8,085 bases of DNA from Verrucomicrobiales bacterium. GTDB lineage: Bacteria > Verrucomicrobiota > Verrucomicrobiia > Verrucomicrobiales > DEV007. Below the pieces are notes generated by a model. That model was not told the origin of the DNA. It was given only the letters and a program-made list of their open reading frames with translations, and searched no databases. Both the position numbers and the translations under genes were made by a program. Shown piece after piece: positions 1-6,370 of the stretch. The stretch's first letter is position 1. Each line of letters starts with the position of its first letter. Location of the stretch: positions 1-8,085 of the forward strand of contig QIKC01000116.1 of NCBI GenBank assembly GCA_003232855.1, written 5' to 3'.

Positions 1-143
1 TTTCGGCAGAGACCCCGAAGGGTGGATGTCGGAGTCTCGACATCATGCACGTCGCCTGTGCGATGCAGCTTGGTGCGACGCGATTCGTGACTTTCGATCA
101 GCGCCAACAGGGACTGGCGAAGCGCGTCGGTTTGGTTTGTTGA
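1..143 (+). CDS. PIN-domain protein (VapC-like toxin), C-terminal fragment cut by window edge
   Basis: Reading codons from base 3 gives 46 residues before TGA at 141-143. The end of the fragment reads LDIMHVACAMQLGATRFVTF followed by DQRQQGLAKRVGLVC. This matches the usual close of a PIN domain: an acidic residue in a D-x-x-H helix, the A-x-x-LGA turn, then a T-F-D strand carrying another conserved aspartate, and a final 'LA..-GL' helix and strand. PIN proteins of this kind are Mg-dependent ribonucleases, most often the toxin of VapBC toxin-antitoxin pairs, and act on tRNA or other RNA in the cytoplasm. The start, most of the active site and any antitoxin gene lie outside the window, so the toxin role is inferred from the family. 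The truncation is caused by the window boundary, and nothing here suggests a pseudogene. Family call is fairly sure; partner and target unknown. Confidence 0.75.
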   Translation, partial: SAETPKGGCRSLDIMHVACAMQLGATRFVTFDQRQQGLAKRVGLVC

Positions 144-149
144 GAGTGG

Positions 150-311
150 GTGGTAGCGTTTGGGGACAAAGGAATCCACAGCGCGAAATACGCCTTGATT
201 AAGTCCGCCGAAGAGGCCAAAATTCCGGGCGAATCTCTGGAACCGGATGCTTCCGAAGCACGCAAAAATTTAACCGATAGAAATCGCATCAACACTAACA
301 AACTAATATGA
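150..311 (+). CDS. Possible 53-aa hypothetical protein, or gene remnant, coupled to the carbonic anhydrase start
   Basis: The frame of the PIN gene stays open after its stop and, from a GTG at 150, encodes 53 residues ending in NRINTNKLI before TGA at 309-311. That stop overlaps the carbonic anhydrase ATG as ATGA (308-311), an arrangement typical of translationally coupled genes. The peptide is polar and charged, with an EEAKIPGESLEPDASEARKN stretch, no hydrophobic segment and no cysteine. I do not recognise a family. The GTG start is only the first candidate codon after the PIN stop and has no ribosome-binding site. It could be a genuine small protein, the surviving 3' end of a longer gene that once preceded the carbonic anhydrase, or chance. 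Sensible amino-acid composition and the ATGA overlap are the only support. Confidence 0.35.
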   Translation: MVAFGDKGIHSAKYALIKSAEEAKIPGESLEPDASEARKNLTDRNRINTNKLI

Positions 312-991
312 AAAACGCACTACCACTCGTCATCGGCACCTTGCTCGCAGCTTTTACGTCCGCCAATGCGCAGACAACGAAAGAAGAGCAACAGGCTCTC
401 ACACCAGACGCGGTTGTTTCTGATCTGATGGCAGGTAATGCCCGGTATGTAGCGGAAAAAACAACTCCTCCGAATCGTTCTGCGAGAGCCGTGACTGCTG
501 TGTCCGGGCAGCATCCCAAAGCGGTGATTTTATCATGCATCGACTCCAGAGTTCCCGTCGAATTGATTTTTGATCAAGGGATTGGAGACATCTTCGTGGG
601 GCGCGTGGCGGGTAATGTTGAAAACGTGGATCAGCTCGGTTCAATGGAATTTGCGACTAAACTTGCCGGGGTAAAGCTCGTGCTTGTTCTGGGGCATAGC
701 CAGTGCGGAGCAGTTAAGGGAGCCTGCGATGGAGCAGAGTTGGGAAATCTCACGGCGTTGTTGGAAAAGATCAAACCTGCCATCAAAGCGGTGGAAGGCT
801 TTGAGTCCGAAGGGCGAAATTCTTCGAACAAGCCGTTCGTTGATAAGGTGATCGAGCAGAATGTAAGACAGACAGTGGCTGATATCCGGAAGGATAGTCC
901 GGTGATGGCCGCTTTGGAAAAAGCTGGCACCATCAAAATTATCGGGGCGGTCTATGCGCTCGAATCTGGAAAGGTTACCCTACTGGACTGA
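308..991 (+). CDS. Beta-class carbonic anhydrase with N-terminal export signal
   Basis: Carbonic anhydrase (CO2 + H2O to bicarbonate + H+), 227 aa, a normal length for the beta class. The zinc and active-site signature is complete: SCIDSRV gives zinc ligand Cys77 and the Asp79-Arg81 dyad, and GHSQCGAV gives His130 and Cys133. The GRVAGN strand (98-103) is also typical. Residues 1-21 form a signal peptide: a Lys near the start, a hydrophobic core (LPLVIGTLLAAF) and an ANA/Q cleavage site, so the enzyme probably works in the periplasm. Exported beta-CAs are known but less common than cytoplasmic ones. The ATG at 308 is the only start that retains the signal peptide; no Shine-Dalgarno is visible, and the start overlaps the preceding small ORF as ATGA. 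Base composition is less GC-rich than the downstream genes, which hints at a separate origin. Family certain; location inferred. Confidence 0.93.
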   Translation: MKNALPLVIGTLLAAFTSANAQTTKEEQQALTPDAVVSDLMAGNARYVAEKTTPPNRSARAVTAVSGQHPKAVILSCIDSRVPVELIFDQGIGDIFVGRVAGNVENVDQLGSMEFATKLAGVKLVLVLGHSQCGAVKGACDGAELGNLTALLEKIKPAIKAVEGFESEGRNSSNKPFVDKVIEQNVRQTVADIRKDSPVMAALEKAGTIKIIGAVYALESGKVTLLD

Positions 992-1196
992 GATTACCGA
1001 TAAAGACCGTCGATCCTAACGGCTGACCGGCAGGCGCATCCGATGCGGTGCCCGGGGTCGAGAGATTGCAGTCAGGCGGCGGCGTCGTGGACGGCAATCG
1101 GGATTCGCGGTTTGCAGATATTGTGAACTTTGGGTTTGCGAACTATTTGGAACTGCCTAGGATTGCCTAGTTTCGCGGAGCAATCCCCCCCTCGCA
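992..1196. other. Non-coding stretch between the carbonic anhydrase and the membrane protein
   Basis: About 205 bp with no convincing gene. It contains a near-perfect palindrome, CGCATC-C-GATGCG (1035-1047), and a 10-bp-spaced direct repeat of TGCCTAG (1154-1160 and 1164-1170). No stem followed by a T-run is present, so I cannot call a terminator for the carbonic anhydrase. A short minus-strand reading ends at TGA 1074-1072, and a plus-strand reading ends at TAG 1168-1170. Both look protein-like but lack a convincing start, so I leave them uncalled. A run of seven C (1185-1191) lies just before the next ATG. The G+C change seen in this window falls here. Confidence 0.5.
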
Positions 1197-1577
1197 ATGC
1201 CTCTAGCCCCCCGCCAGCTTCACCGAACCCGTCCTATTTGGATCGGTTTGTTTTTGTGGCTGATCCAGTCTGTCACTGTGATCGGTGGGTTGCTGTCGTT
1301 GGGGGCGGCTTTCATCGTCGATCCTGCGTATGGGAAATATTTAATCGGTTTTGCCGTGGCCTTCGTTGTGGTGTTGGCGCTGCGTTGGATCCAGTCGAGC
1401 AACGTTTCGTGCCCGCTCTGCCACGGGAGGGTTTTGCATGGGAGCAAGTGCCATAAGCATCGCGATGCCCGGCGCGTTGGCTTGTTCGGTTACACGAGCA
1501 CCCTGTTTGTTGATATTATTCTGTCGGGCAAGTTCACCTGTATGTATTGCGGGACGCCGTTTCGTATGAAACGGTGA
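1197..1577 (+). CDS. Hypothetical membrane protein: two transmembrane helices plus a CxxC/CxxC zinc-ribbon-like domain
   Basis: 126 aa, family not recognised. Residues 1-13 are basic (RQLHRTR). Two hydrophobic segments follow, about 14-40 and 47-66, separated by a short VDPAYGKY turn. The remaining 60 residues are soluble and hold two CxxC knuckles, C72-P-L-C75 and C115-M-Y-C118, plus Cys85 and His86/His88 between them, followed by a basic end (FRMKR). Four cysteines in two CxxC pairs are the pattern of a zinc ribbon, so a metal-stabilised domain on the cytoplasmic face is likely. The second CxxC is followed by Gly-Thr-Pro-Phe, as in many rubredoxin-like knuckles. The ATG at 1197 has only a distant GGAG (1177-1180), too far to be an ordinary ribosome-binding site. 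The glycosyltransferase begins 36 nt after the stop, so the two may be co-transcribed. Function unknown. Confidence 0.7.
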   Translation: MPLAPRQLHRTRPIWIGLFLWLIQSVTVIGGLLSLGAAFIVDPAYGKYLIGFAVAFVVVLALRWIQSSNVSCPLCHGRVLHGSKCHKHRDARRVGLFGYTSTLFVDIILSGKFTCMYCGTPFRMKR

Positions 1578-1613
1578 GTTGGGCTCGGGGGTCGGGATCG
1601 CTCTGTTGATGTC

Positions 1614-2996
1614 ATGGCTAGCTCTTCTCGCTATCATCTCGCTTATGTGTTCGAGCGTTTTCCGACGTTCACGCAGACTTTCTGTGTCCGTGAGGTGACG
1701 GAGTTGCGGCGCTTGGGGCTGCGGCCGATGGTGTTCTCGATCCGCGACACGCGGGATGAACCGCTGGATGAGCACTTCCCGGCGGAGCTGATCGAATCGG
1801 TGCATTTTCTGCCGCCGCGTGAGGAATTGGTGGCGATGGTGAAGGGCTGGAAGGACGCGGGGGAGCTGCCGCAAGAGGCGCTGCTGACGCTGCGGCACTG
1901 GGGGGATGTGCCGGATAAGGGTCGGGTCTATGAGGCGATCTACGTGGGCGTGAAAATGCGCGAGGCTGGCGTCCGCCACGCGCATTCGCATTTCGCCGGG
2001 GTCGGGGCGCGTTGTTGTTTTTGGTTGAAACGATTTTTTGGTCACAGCTATTCGTTTACGGGTCACGCTAACGATCTTTTCGAGCGGGTTGATTTTGAGG
2101 TGACGTTGGCGGATTTGATGCGCGAGGCGGCGTTGGTGGTGACGGTGAGCGATTACACGGCGGGCTGGTTGCGGGAGAATTTTCCGAAGTGGGGGGGCAA
2201 GGTGCGCCGTGTTTATAACGGGCTCGATCTGGCTCCGTTCGAGGCGGCGGTGACGCCCGGCGGGCGGGCGGGGCTGATCGTTAGTGTCGGGCGGTTGATC
2301 GAGAAGAAGGGGTTCGATGATTTGCTGCGCGCTTGTGCGCGGCTGAAGGCGGAGCAGGGGAGCGCGTTTCGCTGCGTGATCGTTGGGGATGGGCCGTTGG
2401 AGGGGGAATTGCGTCGACTGGTCGCGGAGCTGGGCGTTGGCGATGTGGTGGAGCTTGTCGGGGCGAAGACGCAGCCGGAGATCATGGCGTTGCTCGCTGA
2501 GGCGCAGATTTTTGCGTTGCCCTGTGTGACGGAACGTGCGGGCGGTAAGGATAATCTGCCGACGGTGATCATGGAGGCGATGGCGGCGCGGTTGCCCTGT
2601 GTTTCGACACGGCTGGCGGGCATCCCCGAGATGGTCGCCGATGGGGACACTGGGTTGTTATGCGACGAACGCCAGCCGGAGGATTTTGCCGAGGCGCTGG
2701 CGGTGTTGCTGGCGGATCCCGAGCGGTGCGAGCGCATGGGCGAGGCGGGGCAGGCGCGAGCGCGGGCGATGTTCGCCAAGGAGAAGACGGCGTCGGCGCT
2801 GTTGCGGGCGCTGGTGGGCAATGGCCGGGTGCGGTTTGATTTTGCGCTGGTGGCGCGTTCACCGCGGCTGGGGGTGAGCTATTTGGCGCAGTGGGTGCGG
2901 CGACCGTTGCGCGGGTTATGTTGTCGCGGTGCCAGCCGTTTTGCCATCGCCGAGAAGGCGGCGAAGCGAGCTCGCGAGCACGGAAATATCGGCTGA
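1614..2996 (+). CDS. GT4-type (GT-B fold) glycosyltransferase, probable surface polysaccharide synthesis
   Basis: 460 aa. It would transfer a sugar from a nucleotide donor to a lipid-linked or growing glycan at the cytoplasmic face of the inner membrane. The N-terminal half (about 8-200) opens with FERFPTFTQTFCVREVTEL, the acceptor-side motif of colanic-acid-type (WcaL-like) enzymes, and carries HAHSHFAG (122-129) and FTGHAND (148-154). The donor half begins at VYNGLD (200-205) and holds SVGRLIEKKG (224-233), GDGP (258-261) and the NLPTVIMEAMA block (314-324). The first glutamate of the usual E-x7-E motif is Asp313; Glu321 is present. The catalytic region ends near residue 400; the last 60 residues are basic, poorly conserved in appearance, and their end overlaps bioF on the other strand. 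Codons end mainly in G or T. The ATG start gives the expected N-terminus but has no Shine-Dalgarno. Sugar and acceptor cannot be told. Confidence 0.88.
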   Translation: MASSSRYHLAYVFERFPTFTQTFCVREVTELRRLGLRPMVFSIRDTRDEPLDEHFPAELIESVHFLPPREELVAMVKGWKDAGELPQEALLTLRHWGDVPDKGRVYEAIYVGVKMREAGVRHAHSHFAGVGARCCFWLKRFFGHSYSFTGHANDLFERVDFEVTLADLMREAALVVTVSDYTAGWLRENFPKWGGKVRRVYNGLDLAPFEAAVTPGGRAGLIVSVGRLIEKKGFDDLLRACARLKAEQGSAFRCVIVGDGPLEGELRRLVAELGVGDVVELVGAKTQPEIMALLAEAQIFALPCVTERAGGKDNLPTVIMEAMAARLPCVSTRLAGIPEMVADGDTGLLCDERQPEDFAEALAVLLADPERCERMGEAGQARARAMFAKEKTASALLRALVGNGRVRFDFALVARSPRLGVSYLAQWVRRPLRGLCCRGASRFAIAEKAAKRAREHGNIG

Positions 2997-4100
2997 GGTG
3001 TGGGCTGCGGAGAGGGTGACGCGCAATCTGGCGGCGCCGCGGGCGACGGTCGGGTAGCGGATGGCGGGGACGAGTAGGCCGTCGTCGCGCAGGGTGGCTG
3101 CGGCGTCGAGCGCCCGCCTTTCGTCGCCGAAGACGACAGGTAGGATGGCGGCGGGCGGTGGCGGTAGGTCGAGTGCGGCGGCCAGCTGGTCGACGTTCTC
3201 GCGCAAGCGTTCGCGCAGCGCATTGCCGCGTTCGGAGTCGATGATGTCGATCGCTGCGAGAGCGGCGGCGGCTTGCGCGGGGGGCGGGGCGGTCGAGTAG
3301 ATGAAGCTGCGTGCGCGGTTGGCGATTAGGTCGATCCACGGGGTGGCGGCGGCGATGCAGCCGCCGGCGCCGCCGGCGGATTTGCCGAACGTGGTCATCA
3401 GCAGATCGATGTCGTCGGCGAGTCCCAACTGGTGGGCGAGGCCGCGCCCGCCCGGGCCGAGGAGTCCGAAGGCGTGCGCTTCGTCGAGTAGGAGCAGCGC
3501 GCCGAATTTCTTTTTTAGGCGGCAGATTTCGGCCAGCGGTGCCAGGTCGCCATCCATGCTGAACACCGATTCGGTGGCGATGAGCACCCGCGTGTTGTCG
3601 CCGGGATGCGCGGTGTGGGAGCGCAGCAGTCGTTCGAGCTTGTCTAGGTGGTTGTGCGGGAAGACGCGGACGGTGGCGCCGCTGAGCCTAGCGCCGTCGA
3701 TGATGCTGGCGTGGCAACGTTTGTCGAGGATCGCGGTGTCTCCTTTTCCCAGCAGTGATGACATCACTCCGACCGCTGCGGTATAGCCGTTGGCGAAGGT
3801 GAGGGCGGCGTCCTTTTGCAGGAATTCGGCGGTGCGGGTCTCTAGGTGATGGTGGGCGGTGGATCCTCCGTAGATCAGCCTAGATGCGGCGGCTCCGCAG
3901 CCGAACTCTTCGGTGGCGGCCTGTGCGGCGGCTTTGATTTCTGGGTCGTCGGCCAGCCCTAAGTAATTGTTGGAAGCAAAATTTAGCAACCTTTTGCCGC
4001 CGCTGCCCACTTCGCGTCCGGGCGGGGAGCAGAGGTGGCCGATTTCGCGGAGCAGATCCTTTCGACGTAGGTCGTCGAGTTCTGATTCGGGGCTGCGCAT
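2916..4100 (-). CDS. bioF: 8-amino-7-oxononanoate synthase (BioF-type alpha-oxoamine synthase)
   Basis: PLP-dependent cytoplasmic enzyme that condenses pimeloyl-ACP/CoA with L-alanine to give 8-amino-7-oxononanoate, the first ring-assembly step of biotin synthesis. The 394-aa form (ATG at 4100) fits the family; the frame is open upstream but would run deep into the PilT gene. Seen motifs: NFASNNYLGLA (40-50), SRLIYGGSTAHHHLE (73-87), CHASIIDG (129-136), ESVFSMDGD (177-185), DEAHAFGLLGPGGRG (206-220) with the PLP aspartate and histidine, and TFGKSAGG with Lys240 forming the Schiff base. ARSFIYSTAPPP (263-274) is BioF-like rather than 2-amino-3-ketobutyrate ligase-like. The start lies 8 nt after the stop of the second PilT gene, so it is probably co-transcribed; no other bio gene is visible. 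The C-terminus overlaps the convergent glycosyltransferase by 81 bp. A related alpha-oxoamine synthase of other specificity remains possible. Confidence 0.87.
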   Translation of the reverse strand: MRSPESELDDLRRKDLLREIGHLCSPPGREVGSGGKRLLNFASNNYLGLADDPEIKAAAQAATEEFGCGAAASRLIYGGSTAHHHLETRTAEFLQKDAALTFANGYTAAVGVMSSLLGKGDTAILDKRCHASIIDGARLSGATVRVFPHNHLDKLERLLRSHTAHPGDNTRVLIATESVFSMDGDLAPLAEICRLKKKFGALLLLDEAHAFGLLGPGGRGLAHQLGLADDIDLLMTTFGKSAGGAGGCIAAATPWIDLIANRARSFIYSTAPPPAQAAAALAAIDIIDSERGNALRERLRENVDQLAAALDLPPPPAAILPVVFGDERRALDAAATLRDDGLLVPAIRYPTVARGAARLRVTLSAAHTSADISVLASSLRRLLGDGKTAGTATT

Positions 4101-4108
4101 TGCGGCCG

Positions 4109-5221
4109 TTAACCGCCGGTTTCGGTCTCGCCGGCGGAGTTGGCCAGCTGTTGCATATCTTCGGGGAGGTAGGCCTTGAAGCGCTTTTTGTCGATCGCTT
4201 TCATGTAGGCTTCGAAGGGGCTGATTATGCCGTCTTTGAGCTTGTCCCAAATGGACTCGTCCATGAATTTCATGCCTTCTGCCTTGCCGCTGATGATGAC
4301 GTCGTAGAGTTTCTGTGTGGCGCCTTCGCGGATGATGGCGGAGACAGAGGAGTTCGACACCATGATCTCGTTGACTGCGACTCGCCCCGGTTTGTCGGAA
4401 CGTTTGCAGAGAAGTTGCGCGACGACACCGCGCAGCGAGGCGGCGAGCATGGTGCGAATTTGGCTCTGCTGGTCGGCGGGGAACACGTCGATCAGACGGT
4501 CGACGGTCTTGCGGGCGTTGTTGGTGTGTAGGGTGCCGAATACGAGGAGGCCGGTTTCGGCGGCGGTGAGGGCGAGCGAGATGGTGTCGAGGTCGCGCAT
4601 CTCGCCGACCAGGACGATGTCGGCATCCTCGCGCAGGGCGGCGCGCAGGCCGTCGGCGAAGCTCGGCGTCTGGATGGGGACTTCGCGTTGGGTGATGATG
4701 GAGCGTTTGTTGCGGTGGACGAATTCGATCGGCTCCTCGATGGTGACGATGTGGCGCGAGAAGTTGATGTTAATGTAGTCGATGAGGGCGGCCAGCGTCG
4801 TCGACTTTCCTGATCCGGTTGGGCCGGTGACGAGTACGAGGCCGCTGCGGATGTGGCCGAAACTTTTGACTACCTCGGGGATACCTAGCTCATCGAGGCT
4901 GGCGATTTTGGTGGGGATGAGGCGGAAGACGCTGGCGTATCCATGGCTTTGTTTGAGGTAGTTGCAGCGGAAGCGCGAGTCATCGTCCATCGCGTAAGCG
5001 AAGTCGAGGTCGCCGCATTCCTCGTAGTGTTGCCAGCCCTTTTCGCTGGCGATTTCGCGCATCATGGAGCCGAGTGATTCGCCGGTGAGCACGGGTTCGT
5101 CGGGGATGGCGGTGATGCTGCCATGCACGCGAATTTTTGGCGGTTGTCCCTGGCTGAGGTGCAGGTCTGAGCCCCCGTGGGTGACGAGGTATTGGAAGTA
5201 TCGGTCGATTTGATTCTCCAT
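4109..5221 (-). CDS. PilT/PilU-family type IV pilus retraction ATPase (second of a tandem pair)
   Basis: 370 aa, a hexameric ATPase expected at the cytoplasmic base of a type IV pilus, powering pilin disassembly and twitching. The N-terminal PAS-like part contains SDLHLSQGQPPKIRVHG (18-34). The ATPase core has Walker A GPTGSGKS (133-140), an Asp-box variant IEEPIEF (161-167), Walker B around LVGEMRD with Glu207, and a His box ETGLLVFGTLHT (222-233) with His232. The PilT AIRNLIRE retraction motif is degenerate (SSVSAIIREG). I chose ATG 5221 because the protein then begins MENQIDRYFQYLVTHGGSD, as PilT proteins do; the longer frame to 5272 adds 17 unlike residues and overlaps the previous gene. 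It starts 13 nt after the first PilT gene. EE in place of ED in the Asp box and the weak AIRNLIRE suggest a PilU-like accessory role, which is inference. Confidence 0.9.
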   Translation of the reverse strand: MENQIDRYFQYLVTHGGSDLHLSQGQPPKIRVHGSITAIPDEPVLTGESLGSMMREIASEKGWQHYEECGDLDFAYAMDDDSRFRCNYLKQSHGYASVFRLIPTKIASLDELGIPEVVKSFGHIRSGLVLVTGPTGSGKSTTLAALIDYININFSRHIVTIEEPIEFVHRNKRSIITQREVPIQTPSFADGLRAALREDADIVLVGEMRDLDTISLALTAAETGLLVFGTLHTNNARKTVDRLIDVFPADQQSQIRTMLAASLRGVVAQLLCKRSDKPGRVAVNEIMVSNSSVSAIIREGATQKLYDVIISGKAEGMKFMDESIWDKLKDGIISPFEAYMKAIDKKRFKAYLPEDMQQLANSAGETETGG

Positions 5222-5234
5222 TGCCGTTGGCGGG

Positions 5235-6329
5235 TTAGGCTTCGAAGTGCTGCAGCATGGCGGTGTGGTCAAAGCAGCGTGCGATGACCTCTTCCCGGGA
5301 GATGAGGCCGCGGTTGTAGAGGTCTTTCAAGGAGTCGTCCATGGTGATCATGCCGACCGCTTTGCCCGTCTGCATGATGCCGGGGAGCATGAAGGTTTTG
5401 CCCTCGCGGATGCAGTTCGCCACCGCTGGGGTGTTCATGAGTAGTTCGAGGGCGAGTACGCGGCCTTCGCCGTCGATGCGCGGGATGAGCTGTTGCGAAA
5501 CGATGCCGCGCAGCGATTCGCTGACCATGATGCGGATTTGCGCGCGCTGGTCGTCGGGGAACACGTCGAGCACTCGGTCGAGGGTGCGGGCGGCGTTGCC
5601 GGTGTGTAGGGTGGCGAGCACCAAGTGTCCGGTCTCTGCGGCGGTGATGGCCAGCGAGATGGTTTCGAGGTCGCGCATCTCTCCGACCATGATGACGTCC
5701 GGATCCTCTCGTAGTGAGCCGCGCAGGGCGGCGGCGAATGAGGCGGTGTGGGTGTGAACCTCCCGTTGGTTGACGTGGCAGTTTTTCGATTCGAAGACGT
5801 ATTCGATGGGGTCTTCGAGGGTGATGATGTGGTCGGTGCGCTCGCTGTTGATATGATCGACGAGGGAGGCCAGCGTGGTGGATTTTCCACTGCCCACCGA
5901 GCCGGTGACAAGGACGATTCCGTTTTGATATTGGGTAAGCGGCTTGATGGAATCGGGCAGGCCGAGTTGCGCCATGCTGCGCACTTCGGTGTTGATGATG
6001 CGGAAGCAGAGGTCGTAGCCGAGGCGCTGGCGTACCGCTGAGGCGCGGAAGCGACCAAAATCGGTGGCGTAGGCGAAATCGACGTCGCCACGTTCTAACA
6101 ATCGCCGCTTTTCCCGCTCTCCGAGGAAGCCCATGGTCAGGCGCTCGGTGTCTTCGGCGGTGAGGTGTTTGGCGTTCGACCAGATGGGTTGCAGGGTGCC
6201 GTAGCGCCGCCAAGTAGGCTGAGCGGTGGTCGCTAGGTGGATATCGGAGCAGTCGAACTCTTGTCCGAGTTTCAAATAGTCATCGACGTGCTCGAGCACA
6301 TCAACTTCGGAGGGTGGGGCATCCTGCAT
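5235..6329 (-). CDS. PilT-family type IV pilus retraction ATPase (first of a tandem pair)
   Basis: 364 aa, the usual PilT length. It would hydrolyse ATP in a hexamer at the inner membrane to retract type IV pili. N-terminal domain with SDIHLATTAQPTWRRYG (28-44). Core motifs: Walker A GSVGSGKS (143-150), Asp box ITLEDPIEYV (169-178), Walker B DVIMVGEMRD with Glu217, and His box ETGHLVLATLHT (232-243) with His242. The PilT signature near the C-terminus is close to standard: TPAVANCIREGKTFML (300-314), then QTGKAVGMITMDDSL (320-334). Walker A is unusual only in reading S-V where most PilT have P-T. The two tandem ATPases differ clearly, so this is an old duplication or a PilT/PilU-type pair. The ATG at 6329 is the natural start. 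41 nt separate it from the preceding small gene, the widest gap in the minus-strand block. No pilin or PilB/PilC gene is in view. Confidence 0.92.
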   Translation of the reverse strand: MQDAPPSEVDVLEHVDDYLKLGQEFDCSDIHLATTAQPTWRRYGTLQPIWSNAKHLTAEDTERLTMGFLGEREKRRLLERGDVDFAYATDFGRFRASAVRQRLGYDLCFRIINTEVRSMAQLGLPDSIKPLTQYQNGIVLVTGSVGSGKSTTLASLVDHINSERTDHIITLEDPIEYVFESKNCHVNQREVHTHTASFAAALRGSLREDPDVIMVGEMRDLETISLAITAAETGHLVLATLHTGNAARTLDRVLDVFPDDQRAQIRIMVSESLRGIVSQQLIPRIDGEGRVLALELLMNTPAVANCIREGKTFMLPGIMQTGKAVGMITMDDSLKDLYNRGLISREEVIARCFDHTAMLQHFEA

Positions 6330-6341
6330 AAATCGGGACGA

Positions 6342-6369
6342 ATACTACACCTGAGTAGGGTGGAGTCCA
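6342..6369 (-). promoter_or_regulatory. Weak candidate promoter in front of the PilT pair
   Basis: On the minus strand TGGACT (6369-6364) and TAGTAT (6347-6342) are separated by 16 bp and match the sigma-70 consensus boxes at four of six positions each. The elements fill the 41-nt gap before the PilT start, so a transcript from here would have a leader of only a few bases. This would let the pilus genes be expressed separately from the upstream four genes. Such matches are common by chance, so the call is weak. Confidence 0.2.
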
Positions 6370-6370
6370 G

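Noticed and set aside
1341..2066. Long minus-strand frame of 241 codons opposite the glycosyltransferase
   Set aside because: Arg/His/Pro-rich shadow of the G-skewed plus-strand gene with no family motif; the plus strand has a clear GT4 protein.
2191..2197. Run of seven G inside the glycosyltransferase, with similar runs at 7329-7335 and seven C at 1185-1191, as phase-variation switches
   Set aside because: Seven-base runs are expected by chance in such G-skewed, GC-rich DNA, and every affected gene is intact in frame.
2569..3339. 256-codon minus-strand frame across the glycosyltransferase and bioF ends
   Set aside because: Very Arg/Pro/Ala-rich, overlaps two well-supported genes in other frames and resembles no known protein.
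4101..4250. N-terminal extension of BioF to 444 residues
   Set aside because: The extra 50 residues lie entirely over the PilT coding end, are arginine-rich shadow sequence, and precede the start that family alignments expect.
5222..5272. Longer start for the second PilT-type protein
   Set aside because: It adds 17 residues (Pro/Thr/Cys-rich) unlike PilT N-termini and overlaps the preceding gene by 38 bp; ATG 5221 gives a normal N-terminus and 13-nt spacing.
5269..6213. 314-codon minus-strand frame inside the first PilT gene
   Set aside because: Arg/His/Pro-rich alternative frame of a clearly conserved ATPase gene.
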